DNA of 64,000 nt from Liolophura sinensis (taxonomy: Eukaryota; Mollusca; Polyplacophora; Chitonida; Chitonidae). Numbering within the stretch: position 1 is the first letter of the stretch; the number at the start of each line of letters is the position of its first letter. The position numbers and the translations under genes are program-made. A model generated the notes under the pieces. That model ran no database searches. It saw only the letters and a list, made by a program, of their open reading frames with translations, and was not told where the DNA came from. Shown piece after piece: positions 37,269 to 50,100 of the stretch. The stretch lies in contig NW_027018078.1 of the NCBI RefSeq assembly GCF_032854445.1, positions 1 to 64,000 on the forward strand. The letters are read 5' to 3'.

Positions 37269-37512
37269 CTGTACAATCGCGACTGGTCATTACTATATTC
37301 AACTTTTGACTATAAGTTATGTGCCCTTCGGTAGCCCAGAAGACGACAAATCTTTGGGCCAAGCCCATTTAACTCACCCAGCAATTGTGTTACTTCTAAG
37401 TGCAAGACAATCTCAATGTCTTTATCTACGTGTAGAAAAACCACACCATTTGTACGTGAAAAACACAAGGTACTTGATACAGTCTGCTGTAAAAAGTACA
37501 ACTGAACACTGA
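37018..37512 (+). other. Longest open frame (164 codons), no ATG, probably non-coding
   Basis: Here GGATAATCC replaces GGATTAGCC (about 37171), removing the TAG that normally separates two sense frames, so they read through as one. The same structure recurs at 39763-40257 because that tract is a duplicate. The frame opens at TTG and holds no ATG. The preceding in-frame ATG (36988) is closed by TGA three codons later. Since 549 is divisible by three, frames stay in phase across units, which makes long open stretches more likely by chance. Confidence 0.12.
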
Positions 37513-40013
37513 CCCACTTTAGTAAGATGCCAAAAGATGCGGAATTGAGCCAGGCATCGGCAGCTGTTGAAAAATTGCAAATTTCCCTGGTTTCCATGGA
37601 GTAAGAGACGTTGCTGGGCACGTGATTATGACATCAATGATCATTCAATTGTCACTACAGCCAAAAGTATTGGTCGGAGAGCAACGCTGTTTGCACCATT
37701 CGATTTCTCGTCACATAATACGTCGGATTAGCCTCTTAACAACAGCACTGGAACAGTTTTTCCACTTTTGCATTTTTACCTGGTCTTTTTGTTAATTGAA
37801 ATCGGCTACACTGTACTCTGTACAATCGCGACTGGTCATTACTATATTCAACTTTTGACTATAAGTTATGTGCCCTTCGGTAGCCCAGAAGACCTGAAAT
37901 CTTTGGGCCAAGCCCATTTAACTCACCCAGCAATTGTCTCATTTCTAAGTGCAAGACAATCTCAATGTCTTTATCTACGTGTAGAAGAACCACACCATTT
38001 GTACGTAAAAATCACAAGGTACTTAATACAGTCTGCTGTAAAAAGTACAACTAAACACTGACCCACATTTATCAGGTGCCAAAAGATGCGGAATTGGGCC
38101 AGGCATCGGCACCTGTTAAAAAATTGCAAATATCCCTGGTTTCCATGCAGTAAGAGCCGTTGCTGGGCACGTGATTATGACATCAATGATCATTCAATTG
38201 TCACTACAGCCAAAAGTATTGGTCGGAGAGCAACGCCGTTTGCACCATTCGATTTCTCGTCACAAAATATGTCGGATTAGCCTCTTACCAGCAGCACTGG
38301 AGCATTTTTTCCACTTTTGCATTTTTGCCTGGTCTTTTTGTTAATTGAAATCGACTACACTGTACTCTGTACAATCGCGACTGGTCATTACTATATTCAA
38401 CTTTTGACTATAAGTTATGTGCCCTTCGGTAGCCCAGAAGACGACAAATCTTTGGGCCAAGCCCATTTAACTCACCCAGCAATTGTGTTACTTCTAAGTG
38501 CAAGACAATCTCAATGTCTTTATCTACGTGTAGAAAAACCACACCATTTGTACGTGAAAAACACAAGGTACTTGATACAGTCTGCTGTAAAAAGTACAAC
38601 TGAACACTGACCCACTTCAGTAAGGTGCCAAAAGATGCGGAATTGAGCCAGGCATCGGCAGCTGTTGAAAAATTGGAAATTTCCCTGGTTTCCATGGAGT
38701 AAGAGCCGTTGCTGGGCACGTGATTATGACATCAATGATCATTCAATTGTCACTACAGCCAAAAGTATTGGTCGGAGAGCAACGCGGTTTGCACCATTCG
38801 ATTTCTCGTCACAAAATACGTCGGATTAGCCTCTTACCAGCAGCACTGGAACAGTTTTTCCACTTTTGCATTTTTACCTGGTCTTTTTGTTAATTGAAAT
38901 CGGCTACACTGTACTCTGTACAATCGCGACTGGTCATTACTATATTCAACTTTTGACTATAAGTTATGTGCCCTTCGGTTGCCCAGAAGACGACAAATCT
39001 TTTGGCTAAGCCCATTTAACTCACCCAGCAATTGCCTTACTTCTAAGTCGAAGACAATCTCAATGTCTTTATCTACGTGTAGAAAAACCACACCAATTGT
39101 ACATGAAAAACACAAGGTACTTGATACAGTCTGCTGTAAAAAGTACAACTGAACACTGACCCACTTTAGTAAGGTGCCAAAAGATGCGGAATTGAGCCAG
39201 GCATCGGCAGCTGTTGAAAAATTGCAAATTTCCCTGGTTTCCATGGAGTAAGAGACGTTGCTGGGCACGTGATTATGACATCAATGATTATTCAATTGTC
39301 ACTACAACCAAAAGTATTGGTCGGAGATCAACGCGGTTTGCACCATTCGATTTCTCGTCACAAAATACGTCGGATTAGCCTCTTACCAGCAGCACTGGAG
39401 CATTTTTTCCACTTTTGCATTTTTGCCTGGTCTTTTTGTTAATTGAAATCGACTACACTGTACTCTGTACAATCGCGACTGGTCATTACTATATTCAACT
39501 TTTGACTATAAGTTATGTGCCCTTCGGTAGCCCAGAAGACGACAAATCTTTTGGCTAAGCCCATTTAACTCACCCAGCAATTGCCTTACTTCTAAGTCGA
39601 AGACAATCTCAATGTCTTTATCTACGTGTAGAAAAACCACACCAATTGTACATGAAAAACACAAGGTACTTGATACAGTCTGCTGTAAAAAGTACAACTG
39701 AACACTGACCCACTTTAGTAAGGTGCCAAAAGATGCGGAATTGAGCCAGGCATCGGCAGCTGTTGAAAAATTGCAAATTTCCCTGGTTTCCATGGAGTAA
39801 GAGACGTTGCTGGGCACGTGATTATGACATCAATGATTATTCAATTGTCACTACAGCCAAAAGTATTGGTCGGAGATCAACGCGGTTTGCACCATTCGAT
39901 TTCTCGTCACAAAATACGTCGGATAATCCTCTTACCAGCAGTACTGGAGCATTTTTTCCACTTTTGCATTTTTGCCTGGTCTTTTTGATAATTGAAATCG
40001 ACTACACTGTACT
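37269..40013 (+). repeat. 2745-bp pentamer, copy 1 (m69-m73)
   Basis: Unit starts are 37269, 37818, 38367, 38916 and 39465, each exactly 549 bp apart. The block recurs at +2745 bp with many private variants: CAGCAGTACTGG (37192/39937), AGTAAGATGCC (37522/40267), ACGCTGTTTGC (37685/40430), CGGCACCTGTT (38108/40853), CATGCAGTAAG (38147/40892), ACGCCGTTTGC (38233/40978) and AATATGTCGG (38264/41009). Similarity begins near 37080, before the nominal first unit. m72 and m73 are themselves near-duplicates (CTTTTGGCTAAG, CACCAATTGTACATG). Confidence 0.94.
38408..38695 (-). other. Recurring antisense 95-codon ATG frame, probably non-coding
   Basis: On the minus strand an ATG in the TCCATGGA palindrome opens a frame of about 95 codons that runs across the variable cassette and the AAGACA inverted repeat to a stop at the GACTATAAG region. 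Many units keep it open, with cassette alleles giving different middle segments. It would encode a soluble-looking peptide without cysteine patterns, a signal peptide or a domain I recognise. It is frequently broken by one-base indels and by stops in sister units. I regard it as non-coding, while noting that it is the only long recurrent frame with a proper ATG. Confidence 0.18.
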
Positions 40014-42758
40014 CTGTACAATCGCGAATGGTCATTACTATATTCAACTTTTGACTATAAGTTATGTGCCCTTCGGTAGCCCAGAAGACGACAAATCTTT
40101 GGGCCAAGCCCATTTAACTCACCCAGCAATTGTGTTACTTCTAAGTGCAAGACAATCTCAATGTCTTTATCTACGTGTAGAAAAACCACACCATTTGTAC
40201 GTGAAAAACACAAGGTACTTGATACAGTCTGCTGTAAAAAGTACAACTGAACACTGACCCACTTTAGTAAGATGCCAAAAGATGCGGAATTGAGCCAGGC
40301 ATCGGCAGCTGTTGAAAAATTGCAAATTTCCCTGGTTTCCATGGAGTAAGAGACGTTGCTGGGCACGTGATTATGACATCAATGATCATTCAATTGTCAC
40401 TACAGCCAAAAGTATTGGTCGGAGAGCAACGCTGTTTGCACCATTCGATTTCTCGTCACAAAATACGTCGGATTAGCCTCTTACCAACAGCACTGGAACA
40501 GTTTTTCCACTTTTGCATTTTTACCTGGTCTTTTTGTTAATTGAAATCGGCTACACTGTACTCTGTACAATCGCGACTGGTCATTACTATATTCAACTTT
40601 TGACTATATGTTATGTGCCCTTCGGTAGCCCAGAAGACCTGAAATCTTTGAGCCAAGCCCATTTAACTCACCCAGCAATTGTCTCATTTCTAAGTGCAAG
40701 ACAATCTCAATGTCTTTATCTACGTGTAGAAGAACCACACCATTTGTACGTAAAAATCACAAGGTACTTAATACAGTCTGCTGTAAAAAGTACAACTGAA
40801 CACTGACCCACATTTATCAGGTGCCAAAAGATGCGGACTTGGGCCAGGCATCGGCACCTGTTAAAAAATTGCAAATATCCCTGGTTTCCATGCAGTAAGA
40901 GCCGTTGCTGGGCACGTGATTATGACATCAATGATCATTGAATTGTCACTACAGCCAAAAGTATTGGTCGGAGAGCAACGCCGTTTGCACCATTCGATTT
41001 CTCGTCACAAAATATGTCGGATTAGCCTCTTACCAGCAGCACTGGAGCATTTTTTCCACTTTTGCATTTTTGCCTGGTCTTTTTGTTAATTGAAATCGAC
41101 TACACTGTACTCTGTACAATCGCGACTGGTCATTACTATATTCAACTTTTGACTATAAGTTATGTGCCCTTCGGTAGCCCAGAAGACGACAAATCTTTGG
41201 GCCAAGCCCATTTAACTCACCCAGCAATTGTGTTACTTCTAAGTGCAAGACAATCTCAATGTCTTTATCTACGTGTAGAAAAACCACACCATTTCTACGT
41301 GAAAAACACAAGGTACTTGATACAGTCTGCTGTAAAAAGTACAACTGAACACTGACCCACTTCAGTAAGGTGCCAAAAGATGCGGAATTGAGCCAGGCAT
41401 CGGCAGCTGTTGAAAAATTGCAAATTTCCCTGGTTTCCATGGAGTAAGAGACGTTGCTGGGCACGTGATTATGACATCAATGATCATTCAATTGTCACTA
41501 CAGCCAAAAGTATTGGTCGGAGAGCAACGCGGTTTGCACCATTCGATTTCTCGTCACAAAATACGTCGGATTAGCCTCTTACCAGCAGCACTGGAACAGT
41601 TTTTCCACTTTTGCATTTTTACCTGGTCTTTTTGTTAATTGAAATCGGCTACACTGTACTCTGTACAATCGCGACTGGTCATTACTATATTCAACTTTTG
41701 ACTATAAGTTATGTGCCCTTCGGTAACCCAGAAGACGACAAATGTTTTGGCTAAGCCCATTTAACTCACCCAGCAATTGCCCTACTTCTAAGTCGAAGAC
41801 AATCTCAATGTCTTTATCTACGTGTAGAAAAACCACACCAATTGTACATGAAAAACACAAGGTACTTGATACAGTCTGCTGTAAAAAGTACAACTGAACA
41901 CTGACCCACTTTAGTAAGGTGACAAAAGATGCGGAATTGAGCCAGGCATCGGCAGCTGTTGAAAAATTGCAAATTTTCCTGGTTTCCATGGAGTAAGAGC
42001 CGTTGCTGGACACGTGATTATGACATCAATGATCATTCAATTGTCGCTACAGCCAAAAGTATTGGTCGGAGAGCAACGCGGATTGCACCATTCGATTTCT
42101 CGTCACAAAATACGTCGGATTAGCCTCTTACTAGTTGCACCGGAACAGTTTTTCCACTTTTGCATTTTTGCCTGGTGTTTTTGTTAATTGAAACCGGCTA
42201 CACTGTACTCTGTACAATCGCGACTGGTCATTACTATATTCAACTTTTGACTATAAGTTATGTGCCCTTCGGTAGCCCAGAAGACCTGAAATCTTTGGGC
42301 CAAGCCCATTTAACTCACACAGCAATTGCCTTATTTCTAAGTGCAAGACAATCTCATTGTCTTTATCTACGTGTGGAAAAACCAGACCATTTGTACATAA
42401 AAAACACAAGGTACTTGATACAGTCTGCTGTAAAAAGTACAACTGACAACAGACCCACATGAATAAGGTGCCAAAAGATGCGGAATTTAGCCAGGCATCG
42501 GCAGCTGTTAAAATATTGCAAATATCCCTGGTTTCAATGGAGTAAGAGCCGTTACTGGGCACGTGATTATGACATAAGTGATCATTGAATTGTCGCTACA
42601 GCCAAAAGTATTGGTTAGAGAGCAACGCGGTTTGCACCATTCGATTTGTCGTCACAAAATACGTCGGATTAGTCTCTTACCAGCTGCACTGGAACAGTTT
42701 TTCCACTTTTGCATTTTTACCTGGTCTTTTTGTTAATTGAAATCGGCTACACTGTACT
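40014..42758 (+). repeat. 2745-bp pentamer, copy 2 (m74-m78)
   Basis: Unit starts are 40014, 40563, 41112, 41661 and 42210. The match to copy 1 runs from about 39825 into m77 and fades there. m78 has GGTGTTTTTGTTAATTGAAACC before its start and the ATGAATAAGG cassette, unlike m73. Small differences between copies (CTTTTTGATAATTG and GCGAATGG in m74, TTTCTACGTG in m76) show independent mutation after duplication. Confidence 0.92.
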
Positions 42759-43856
42759 CTGTACAATCGCGACTGGTCATTACTATATTCAACTTTTGAC
42801 TATAAGTTATGTGCCCTTCGGTAGCCCAGAAGACGACAAATCTTTGGGCTAAGCGCATTTAACTCACCCAGCAATTGTGTTACTTCTAAGTGCAAGACAA
42901 TCTCAATGTCTTTATTGACGTGTAGAAAAACCACAGCTTTTGTACATAAAAATCACAAGGTACTTGATACAGTCTGCTGTAAAAAGTACAACTGACAACA
43001 GACCCACATGAATAAGGTGCCAAAAGATGCGGAATTTAGCCAGGCATCGGCAGCTGTTGAAAAATTGCAAATTTTCCTGGTTTCCATGGAGTAAGAGACG
43101 TTGCTGGGCACGTGATCATGACATAAATGATCATTGAATTGTCACTACAGCCAAAAGTATTGGTCGGAGAGCAACGCGGTTTGCACCATTCGATTTCTCG
43201 TCACAAAATACATCGGATTAGCCTCTTACCAGCAGCACTGGAACATTTTTTCCACTTTTGCATTTTTGCCTGGTCTTTTTGTTAATTGAAATCGGCTAAA
43301 CTGTACTCTGTACAATCGCGACTGGTCATTACTATATTCAACTTTTGACTATATGTTATGTGCCCTTCGGTAGCCCAGAAGACGACAAATCTTTGGGCTA
43401 AGCCCATTTAACTCACCCAGCAATTGCCTTACTTCTAAGTGCAAGACAATCTCAATGTCTTTATCTACGTGTAGAAAAACCAGACCATTTGTACATAAAA
43501 AACACAAGGTACTTGATACAGTCTGCTATAAAAAGTACAACTGACAACAGACCCACATGAATAAGGTGCCAAAAGATGCGGAATTTAGCCAGGCATCGGC
43601 AGCTGTTGAAAAATTGCAAATTTCCCTGGTTTCCATGGAGAAAGAGACGTTGCTGGGCACGTGATTATGACATGAATGATCATTGAATTGTCACTACAGC
43701 CAAAAGTATTGGTCGGAGAGAAACGCGGGTTGCACCATTCGATTTCTCGTCACAAAATACGTCGGAGTAGCCTCTTACCAGCAGCACTGGAACAATTTTT
43801 CGAATTTTGCATTTTTGCCTGGTCTTTTTGTTAATTGAAATCGGCTACACTGTACT
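42759..43856 (+). repeat. Units m79-m80: ordinary satellite units
   Basis: Unit starts are 42759 and 43308, each 549 bp long. Both carry the ATGAATAAGG cassette with GAATTTAGCC. m80 starts after GGCTAAACTG, a variant shared with m92 (about 49882), has GCTATAAAAAG in place of GCTGTAAAAAG, and GGAGAAAGAGACG in place of GGAGTAAGAG. m79 resembles m67 (AAGCGCATTT, GCTTTTGTAC). Nothing non-satellite is present. Confidence 0.88.
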
Positions 43857-46800
43857 CTGTACCATCGCGACTGGTCATTACTATATTCAACTTTTGACTA
43901 TAAGTTATGTGCCCTTCGGTAGCCCAGAAGACGACAAATCTTTGGGCTAAGCCCATTTAACTCACCCAGCAATTGCCTTACTTCTAAGTCGAAGACAATC
44001 TCAATGTCTTTATCTACGTGTAGAAAAACCACACCAATTGTACATGAAAAACACAAGGTACTTGATACAGTCTGCTGTAAAAAGTACAACTGAACACTGA
44101 CCCACTTTAGTAAGGTGCCAAAAGATGCGGAATTGAGCCAGGCATCGGCAGCTGTTGAAAAATTGCAAATTTCCCTGGTTTCCATGGAGTAAGAGCCGTT
44201 GCTACGCACGTGATTATGACATAAATGATCATTCAATTGTCGCTACAACCAAAAGTATTGGTCGGAGAGCAACGCGGATTGCACCATTCGATTTCTCGTC
44301 ACAAAATACGTCGGATTAGCCTCTTACTAGTTGCACCGGAACAGTTTTTCCACTTTTACATTTTTGCCTGGTGTTTTTGTTAATTGAAACCGGCTACACT
44401 GTACTCTGTACAATCGCGACTGGTCATTACTATATTCAACTTTTGAGTATAAGTTATGTGCCCTTCGGTAGCCCAGAAGACGTTAAATCTTTGGGCTAAG
44501 CCCATTTAACTCACCCAGCAATTGCCTTACTTCTAAGTGCGAGACAATCTCAATGTCTTTATCTACGTGTAGAAAAACCACACCATTTGTACGTGAAAAA
44601 CACAAGGTACTTGATACAGTCTGCTGTAAAAAGTACAACTGAACACTGACCCACTTCAGTAAGGTGCCAAAAGATGCGGAATTGAGCCAGGCATCGGCAG
44701 CTGTTGAAAAATTGCAAATTTCCCTGGTTTCCATGGAGTAAGAGCCGTTGCTGGGCACGTGATTATGACATCAATGATCATTGAATTGTCACTACAGCCA
44801 AAAGTATTGGTCGGAGATCAACGCGGTTTGCACCATTCGATTTCTCGTCACAAAATACGTCGGATTAGCCTCTTACCAGCAGCACTGGAGCATTTTTTCC
44901 ACTTTTGCATTTTTGCATGGTCTTTTTGTTAATTGAAATCGGCTACACAGTACTCTGTACAATCGCGACTGGTCATTACTATATTCAACTTTTGACTATA
45001 AGTTATGTGCCCTTCGGTAGCCCAGAAGACGACAAATCTTTGGGCCAAGCCCATTTAACTCACCCAGCAATTGTGTTACTTCTAAGTGCAAGACAATCTC
45101 AATGTCTTTATCTACGTGTAGAAAAACCACACCATTTCTACGTGAAAAACACAAGGTACTTGATACAGTCTGCTGTAAAAAGTACAACTGAACACTGACC
45201 CACTTCAGTAAGGTGCCAAAAGATGCGGAATTGAGCCAGGCATCGGCAGCTGTTGAAAAATTGCAAATTTCCCTGGTTTCCATGGAGTAAGAGACGTTGC
45301 TGGGCACGTGATTATGACATCAATGATCATTGAATTGTCACTACAGCCAAAAGTATTGGTCGGAGAGCAACGCGGTTTGCACCATTCGATTTCTCGTCAC
45401 AAAATACGTCGGATTAGCCTCTTACCAACAGCACTGGAACAGTTTTTCCACTTTTGCATTTTTACCTGGTCTTTTTGTTAATTGAAATCGGCTACACTGT
45501 ACTCTGTACAATCGCGACTGGTCATTACTATATTCAACTTTTGACTATAAGTTATGTGCCCTTCGGTAGCCCAGAAGACCTGAAATCTTTGGGCCAAGCC
45601 CATTTAACTCACCCAGCAATTGTCTCATTTCTAAGTGCAAGACAATCTCAATGTCTTTATCTACGTGTAGAAAAACCACACCATTTGTACATAAAAAACA
45701 CAAGGTACTTGATACAGTCTGCTGTAAAAAGTACAACTGACAACAGACCCACATGAATAAGGTGCCAAAAGATGCGGAATTTAGCCAGGCATCGGCAGCT
45801 GTTGAAAAATTGCAAATTTTCCTGGTTTCCATGGAGAAAGAGACGTTGCTGGGCACGTGATTATGACATCAATGATCATTGAATTGTCACTACAGCCAAA
45901 AGTATTGGTCGGAGAGCAACGCGGTTTGCACCATTCGATTTGTCGTCACAAAATACGTCGGAGTAGCCTCTTACCAGCAGCACTGGAAAAATTTTTCGAA
46001 TTTTGCATTTTTGCCTGGTCTTTTTGTTAATTGAAATCGGCTACACTGTACTATGTACCATCGCGACTGGTCATTACTATATTCAACTTTTGACTATAAG
46101 TTATGTGCCCTTCGGTAGCCCAGAAGACGACAAATCTTTGGGCTAAGCCCATTTAACTCACCCAGCAATTGCCTTACTTCTAAGTCGAAGACAATCTCAA
46201 TGTCTTTATCTACGTGTAGAAAAACCACACCATTTGTACGTGAAAAACACAAGGTACTTGATACAGTCTGCTGTAAAAAGTACAATTGAACACTGACCCA
46301 CTTCAGTAAGGTGCCAAAAGATGCGGAATTGAGCCAGGCATCGGCAGCTGTTGAAAAATTGCAAATTTCCCTGGTTTCCATGGAGTAAGAGACGTTGCTG
46401 GGCACGTGATTATGACATCAATGATCATTGAATTGTCACTACAGCCAAAAGTATTGGTCGGAGATCAACGCGGTTTGCACCATTCGATTTCTCGTCACAA
46501 AATACGTCGGATTAGCCTCTTATCAGCAGCACTGGAGCATTTTTTCCACTGTTGCATTTTTGCATGGTCTTTTTGTTAATTGAAATCGGCTACACTGTAC
46601 TCTGTACAATCGCGACTGGTCATTACTATATTCAACTTTTGACTATAAGTTATGTGCCCTTCGGTAGCCCAGAAGACGACAAATCTTTGGGCCAAGCCCA
46701 TTTAACTCACCCAGCAATTGTGTTACTTCTAAGTGCAAGACAATCTTAATGTCTTTATCTACGTGTAGAAAAACCACACCATTTGTACGTGAAAAACACA

Positions 46801-47149
46801 AGGTACTTGATACAGTCTGCTGTAAAAAGTACAACTGACCACAGATCCACAGGAATAAGGTGCCAAAAGATGCGGAATTGAGCCAGGCATCGGCAGCTGT
46901 TGAAAAATTGCAATTTTCCTGGTTTCCATGGAGTAAGAGCCGTTGCTGGGCACGTGATTATGACATCAATGATCATTCAATTGTCACTACAGCCAAAAGT
47001 ATTGGTCGGAGAGCAACGCGGATTGCACCATTCGACTTCTCGTCACAAAATACGTCGGATTAGCCTCTTACCAGCAGCACTGGAACAGTTTTTCAACTTT
47101 TGCATTTTTACCTGGTCTTTTTGTTAATTGAAATCGGCTACACTGTACT
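43857..47149 (+). repeat. Six-unit string m81-m86, first copy
   Basis: Unit starts are 43857, 44406, 44955, 45504, 46053 and 46602. m81-m83 recur as m87-m89 at an offset of 3293 bp, marked by GCTACGCACGTG with ACATAAATG (44199/47493), TTTTACATTTTTGCC (44354/47647), GTGCGAGACAATC (44537/47830) and TTTCTACGTGAAA (45135/48428). m86 carries the unusual cassette CCACAGATCCACAGGAAT, found elsewhere only in m95 (46838 and 51779). Confidence 0.9.
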
Positions 47150-50100
47150 CTGTACAATCGCGATTGGTCATTACTATATTCAACTTTTGACTATAAGTTA
47201 TGTGCCCTTCGGTAGCCCAGAAGACCTGAAATCTTTGGGCTTAGCGCATTTAACTCACCCAGCAATTGTGTTACTTCTAAGTAGAAGACAATCTCAATGT
47301 CTTTATCTACGTGTAGAAAAACCACACCAATTGTACATGAAAAACACAAGGTACTTGATACAGTCTGCTGTAAAAAGTACAACTGAACACTGACCCACTT
47401 TAGTAAGGTGCCAAAAGATGCGGAATTGAGCCAGGCATCGGCAGCTGTTGAAAAATTGCAAATTTCCCTGGTTTCCATGGAGTAAGAGCCGTTGCTACGC
47501 ACGTGATTATGACATAAATGATCATTCAATTGTCGCTACAACCAAAAGTATTGGTCGGAGAGCAACGCGGATTGCACCATTCGATTTCTCGTCACAAAAT
47601 ACGTCGGATTAGCCTCTTACTAGTTGCACCGGAACAGTTTTTCCACTTTTACATTTTTGCCTGGTGTTTTTGTTAATTGAAACCAGCTACACTGTACTCT
47701 GTACAATCGCGACTGGTCATTACTATATTCAACTTTTGAGTATAAGTTATGTGCCCTTCGGTAGCCCAGAAGACGTTAAATCTTTGGGCTAAGCCCATTT
47801 AACTCACCCAGCAATTGCCTTACTTCTAAGTGCGAGACAATCTCAATGTCTTTATCTACATGTAGAAAAACCACACCATTTGTACGTGAAAAACACAAGG
47901 TACTTGATACAGTCTGCTGTAAAAAGTACAACTGAACACTGACCCACTTCAGTAAGGTGCCAAAAGATGCGCATTTGAGCCAGTCATCGGCAGCTGTTGA
48001 AAAATTGCAAATTTCCCTGGTTTCCATGGAGTAAGAGCCGTTGCTGGGCACGTGATTATGACATCAATGATCATTGAATTGTCACTACAGCCAAAAGTAT
48101 TGGTCGGAGATCAACGCGGATTGCACCATTCGATTTCTCGTCACAAAATACGTCGGATTAGCCTCTTACCAGCAGCACTGGAGCATTTTTTCCACTTTTG
48201 CATTTTTGCATGGTCTTTTTGTTAATTGAAATCGGCTACACAGTACTCTGTACAATCGCGACTGGTCATTACTATATTCAACTTTTGACTATAAGTTATG
48301 TGCCCTTCGGTAGCCCAGAAGACGACAAATCTTTGGGCTAAGCCCATTTAACTCACCCAGCAATTGTGTTACTTCTAAGTGCAAGACAATCTCAATGTCT
48401 TTATCTACGTGTAGAAAAACCACACCATTTCTACGTGAAAAACACAAGGTACTTGATACAGTCTGCTGTAAAAAGTACAACTGAACACTGACCCACTTCA
48501 GTAAGATGCCAAAAGATGCGGAATTGAGCCAGGCATCGGCAGCTGTTGAAAAATTGCAAATTTCCCTGGTTTCCATGGAGTAAGAGCCGTTGCTGGGCAC
48601 GTGATTATGACATCAATGATCATTGAATTGTCACTACAGCCAAAAGTATTGGTCGGAGATCAACGCGGTTTGCACCATTCGATTTCTCGTCACAAAATAC
48701 GTCGGATTAGCCTCTTACCAGCAGCACTGGAGCATTTTTTCCACTTTTGCATTTTGCATGGTCTTTTTGTTAATTGAAATCGGCTACACAGTACTCTGTA
48801 CAATCGCGACTGGTCATTACTATATTCAACTTTTGACTATAAGTTATGTGCCCTTCGGTAGCCCAGAAGACGACAAATCTTTGGGCCAAGCCCATTTAAC
48901 TCACCCAGCAATTGTGTTACTTCTAAGTGCAAGACAATCTCAATGTCTTTATCTACGTGTAGAAAAACCACACCATTTCTACGTGAAAAACACAAGGTAC
49001 TTGATACAGTCTGCTGTAAAAAGTACAACTGAACACTGACCCACTTCAGTAAGATGCCAAAAGATGCGGAATTGAGCCAGGCATCGGCAGCTGTTGAAAA
49101 ATTGCAAATTTCCCTGGTTTCCATGGAGTAAGAGACGTTGCTGGGCAAGTGATTATGACATCAATGATCATTGAATTGTCACTACAGCCAAAAGTATTGG
49201 TCGGAGAGCAACGCGGTTTGCACCATTCGATTTCTCGTCACAAAATACGTCGGATTAGCCTCTTACCAACAGCACTGGAACAGTTTTTCCACTTTTGCAT
49301 TTTTTACCTGGTCTTTTTGTTAATGAAATCGGCTACACTGTACTCTGTACAATCGCGACTGGTCATTACTATATTCAACTTTTGACTATAAGTTATGTGC
49401 CCTTCGGTAGCCCAGAAGACCTGAAATCTTTGGGCCAAGCCCATTTAACTCACCCAGCAATTGTCTCATTTCTAAGTGCAAGACAATCTCAATGTCTTTA
49501 TCTACGTGTAGAAAAACCACACCATTTGTACATAAAAAATCACAAGGTACTTAATACAGTCTGCTGTAAAAAGTACAACTAAACACTGACCCACATTTAT
49601 CAGGTGCCAAAAGATGCGGACTTGGGCCAGGCATCGGCACCTGTTAAAAATTGCAAATATCCCTAGTTTCCATGCAGTAAGAGCCGTTGCTGGGCACGTG
49701 ATTATGACATCAATGATCATTCAATTGTCACTACAGCCAAAAGTATTGGTCGGAGAGCAACGCCGTTTTGCACCATTCGATTTCTCGTCACAAAATACGT
49801 CGGATTAGCTCTTACCAGCAGCACTGGAACATTTTTTCGAATTTTGCATTTTTGTCTGGTATTTTTGTTAATTGAAATCGGCTAAACTGTACTCTGTACA
49901 ATCGCGACTGGTCATTACTATATTCAACTTTTGACTATAAGTTATGTGCCCTTCGGTAGCCCAGAAGACGACAAATCTTTGGGCTAAGCCCATTTAACTC
50001 ACCCAGCAATTGCCTTACTTCTAAGTCGAAGACAATCTCAATGTCTTTATCTACGTGTAGAAAAACCACAGCTTTTGTACATAAAAAACACAAGGTACTT

